From JBFFSQ01 sp041572275 (lineage in GTDB: Bacteria; Pseudomonadota; Gammaproteobacteria; SZUA-229): a DNA stretch of 5,987 nt. This document shows positions 5,679 through 5,987 of this stretch, piece by piece (position 1 is the first letter of the stretch; every line of letters begins with the position of its first letter). Where the stretch lies: NCBI GenBank assembly GCA_041572275.1, contig JBFFSQ010000187.1, forward strand, positions 1 through 5,987, given 5' to 3'. Both the position numbers and the translations under genes were made by a program. The notes under the pieces were generated by a model, which searched no databases, had not been told where the DNA came from, and saw only the letters and a program-made list of their open reading frames with translations.

Positions 5679-5987
5679 TTATTGCTTCATTTCAAAGATC
5701 ATTTTGTCACCCTCTTTTTGGACTTTTATCTGGTCGAGAAAGCTCATGCCGAGTAGTACATGACGGGGATGATTACCTTCTATTACCACAGCTTCTACAT
5801 TGCTCTGTTTTAGCTGACCCAGTCTGACAGATTTCAATTTAACCACCCATGCATCTGCTATCCCCGAAGCAGTGGACGTTTTTGTTGGCTGACCGTGCAG
5901 TCGATATGTGAGACCAATTTTTTTGGCCTGTACAGCACTCATGGCTACAGTGGTAGCTCCGGTATCCACTAGAAACTGAACAGAATG
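5679..5987 (-). CDS. Retropepsin-like clan AA aspartic protease, N-terminus cut by window edge
   Basis: The frame is open to the right edge and gives 102 C-terminal residues. The visible part starts 'HSVQFLVDTGATTVAMS', where 'FLVDTGAT' holds the catalytic Asp-Thr-Gly of the aspartic protease active site. A GTG codon at 5969 is the internal valine of this motif, not a start, because strand-forming residues before it are part of the fold. A flap-like segment 'TSTASGIADAWVVKL' (37-51) and the closing 'VLLGMSFLDQIKV' (77-89), with the conserved hydrophobic-Gly motif, complete a single retropepsin lobe. Such proteins act as homodimers. The bacterial TIGR02281-type members usually carry an N-terminal membrane anchor, which would lie outside this window. 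It is convergent with the AI-2E-family gene, 11 bases apart. Its substrate is unknown. Confidence 0.85.
   Translation of the reverse strand, partial: HSVQFLVDTGATTVAMSAVQAKKIGLTYRLHGQPTKTSTASGIADAWVVKLKSVRLGQLKQSNVEAVVIEGNHPRHVLLGMSFLDQIKVQKEGDKMIFEMKQ

Overview
This window looks like chromosomal core sequence from a gammaproteobacterium of moderate GC content. The evidence is the conserved block yceF (maf-type) diverging from yceD-rpmF-plsX-fabH, the same order as in Escherichia coli. L32, YceD, PlsX, FabH and the YceF-type Maf protein all resemble their gammaproteobacterial forms. The genus cannot be fixed from sequence alone. It is not a close enteric relative, because the genes flanking the block differ.

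Layout. Positions 1-3152 are a leftward (minus-strand) operon, read from right to left: yceD (3152-2634), rpmF (2584-2399), plsX (2330-1305), fabH (1308-340), then a glyoxalase/VOC-fold gene that runs off the left edge (288-1). The operon joins ribosome production (YceD, L32) to the start of fatty acid and phospholipid synthesis (PlsX, FabH). A strong intrinsic-terminator hairpin lies inside it, between rpmF and plsX. fabH begins with TTG inside the plsX stop codon. fabD, which follows fabH in E. coli, is not next here; the VOC gene takes that place.

Positions 3153-3319 are a divergent promoter region. A good sigma70-type promoter faces left, very close to yceD. A second promoter faces right towards the maf/yceF gene. 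A nested dyad sits between them. Rightward genes follow: maf/yceF (3320-3895), a 195-base gap with only weak signals, a stand-alone cyclic-nucleotide-binding-domain protein (4091-4588), and an AI-2E/PerM-family membrane protein (4588-5667) that overlaps it by one base. At the right edge a minus-strand retropepsin-like aspartic protease gene, incomplete at its N-terminus (5987-5679), converges on the membrane protein gene, with a 14-base perfect palindrome at the junction.

Most of the window is ordinary, well-known housekeeping sequence, and I see no clear undescribed multi-gene system. The items most worth a second look are the coupled cNMP-sensor/AI-2E transporter pair, the nearly leaderless yceD promoter with its adjacent dyad, and the terminator or attenuator between rpmF and plsX.
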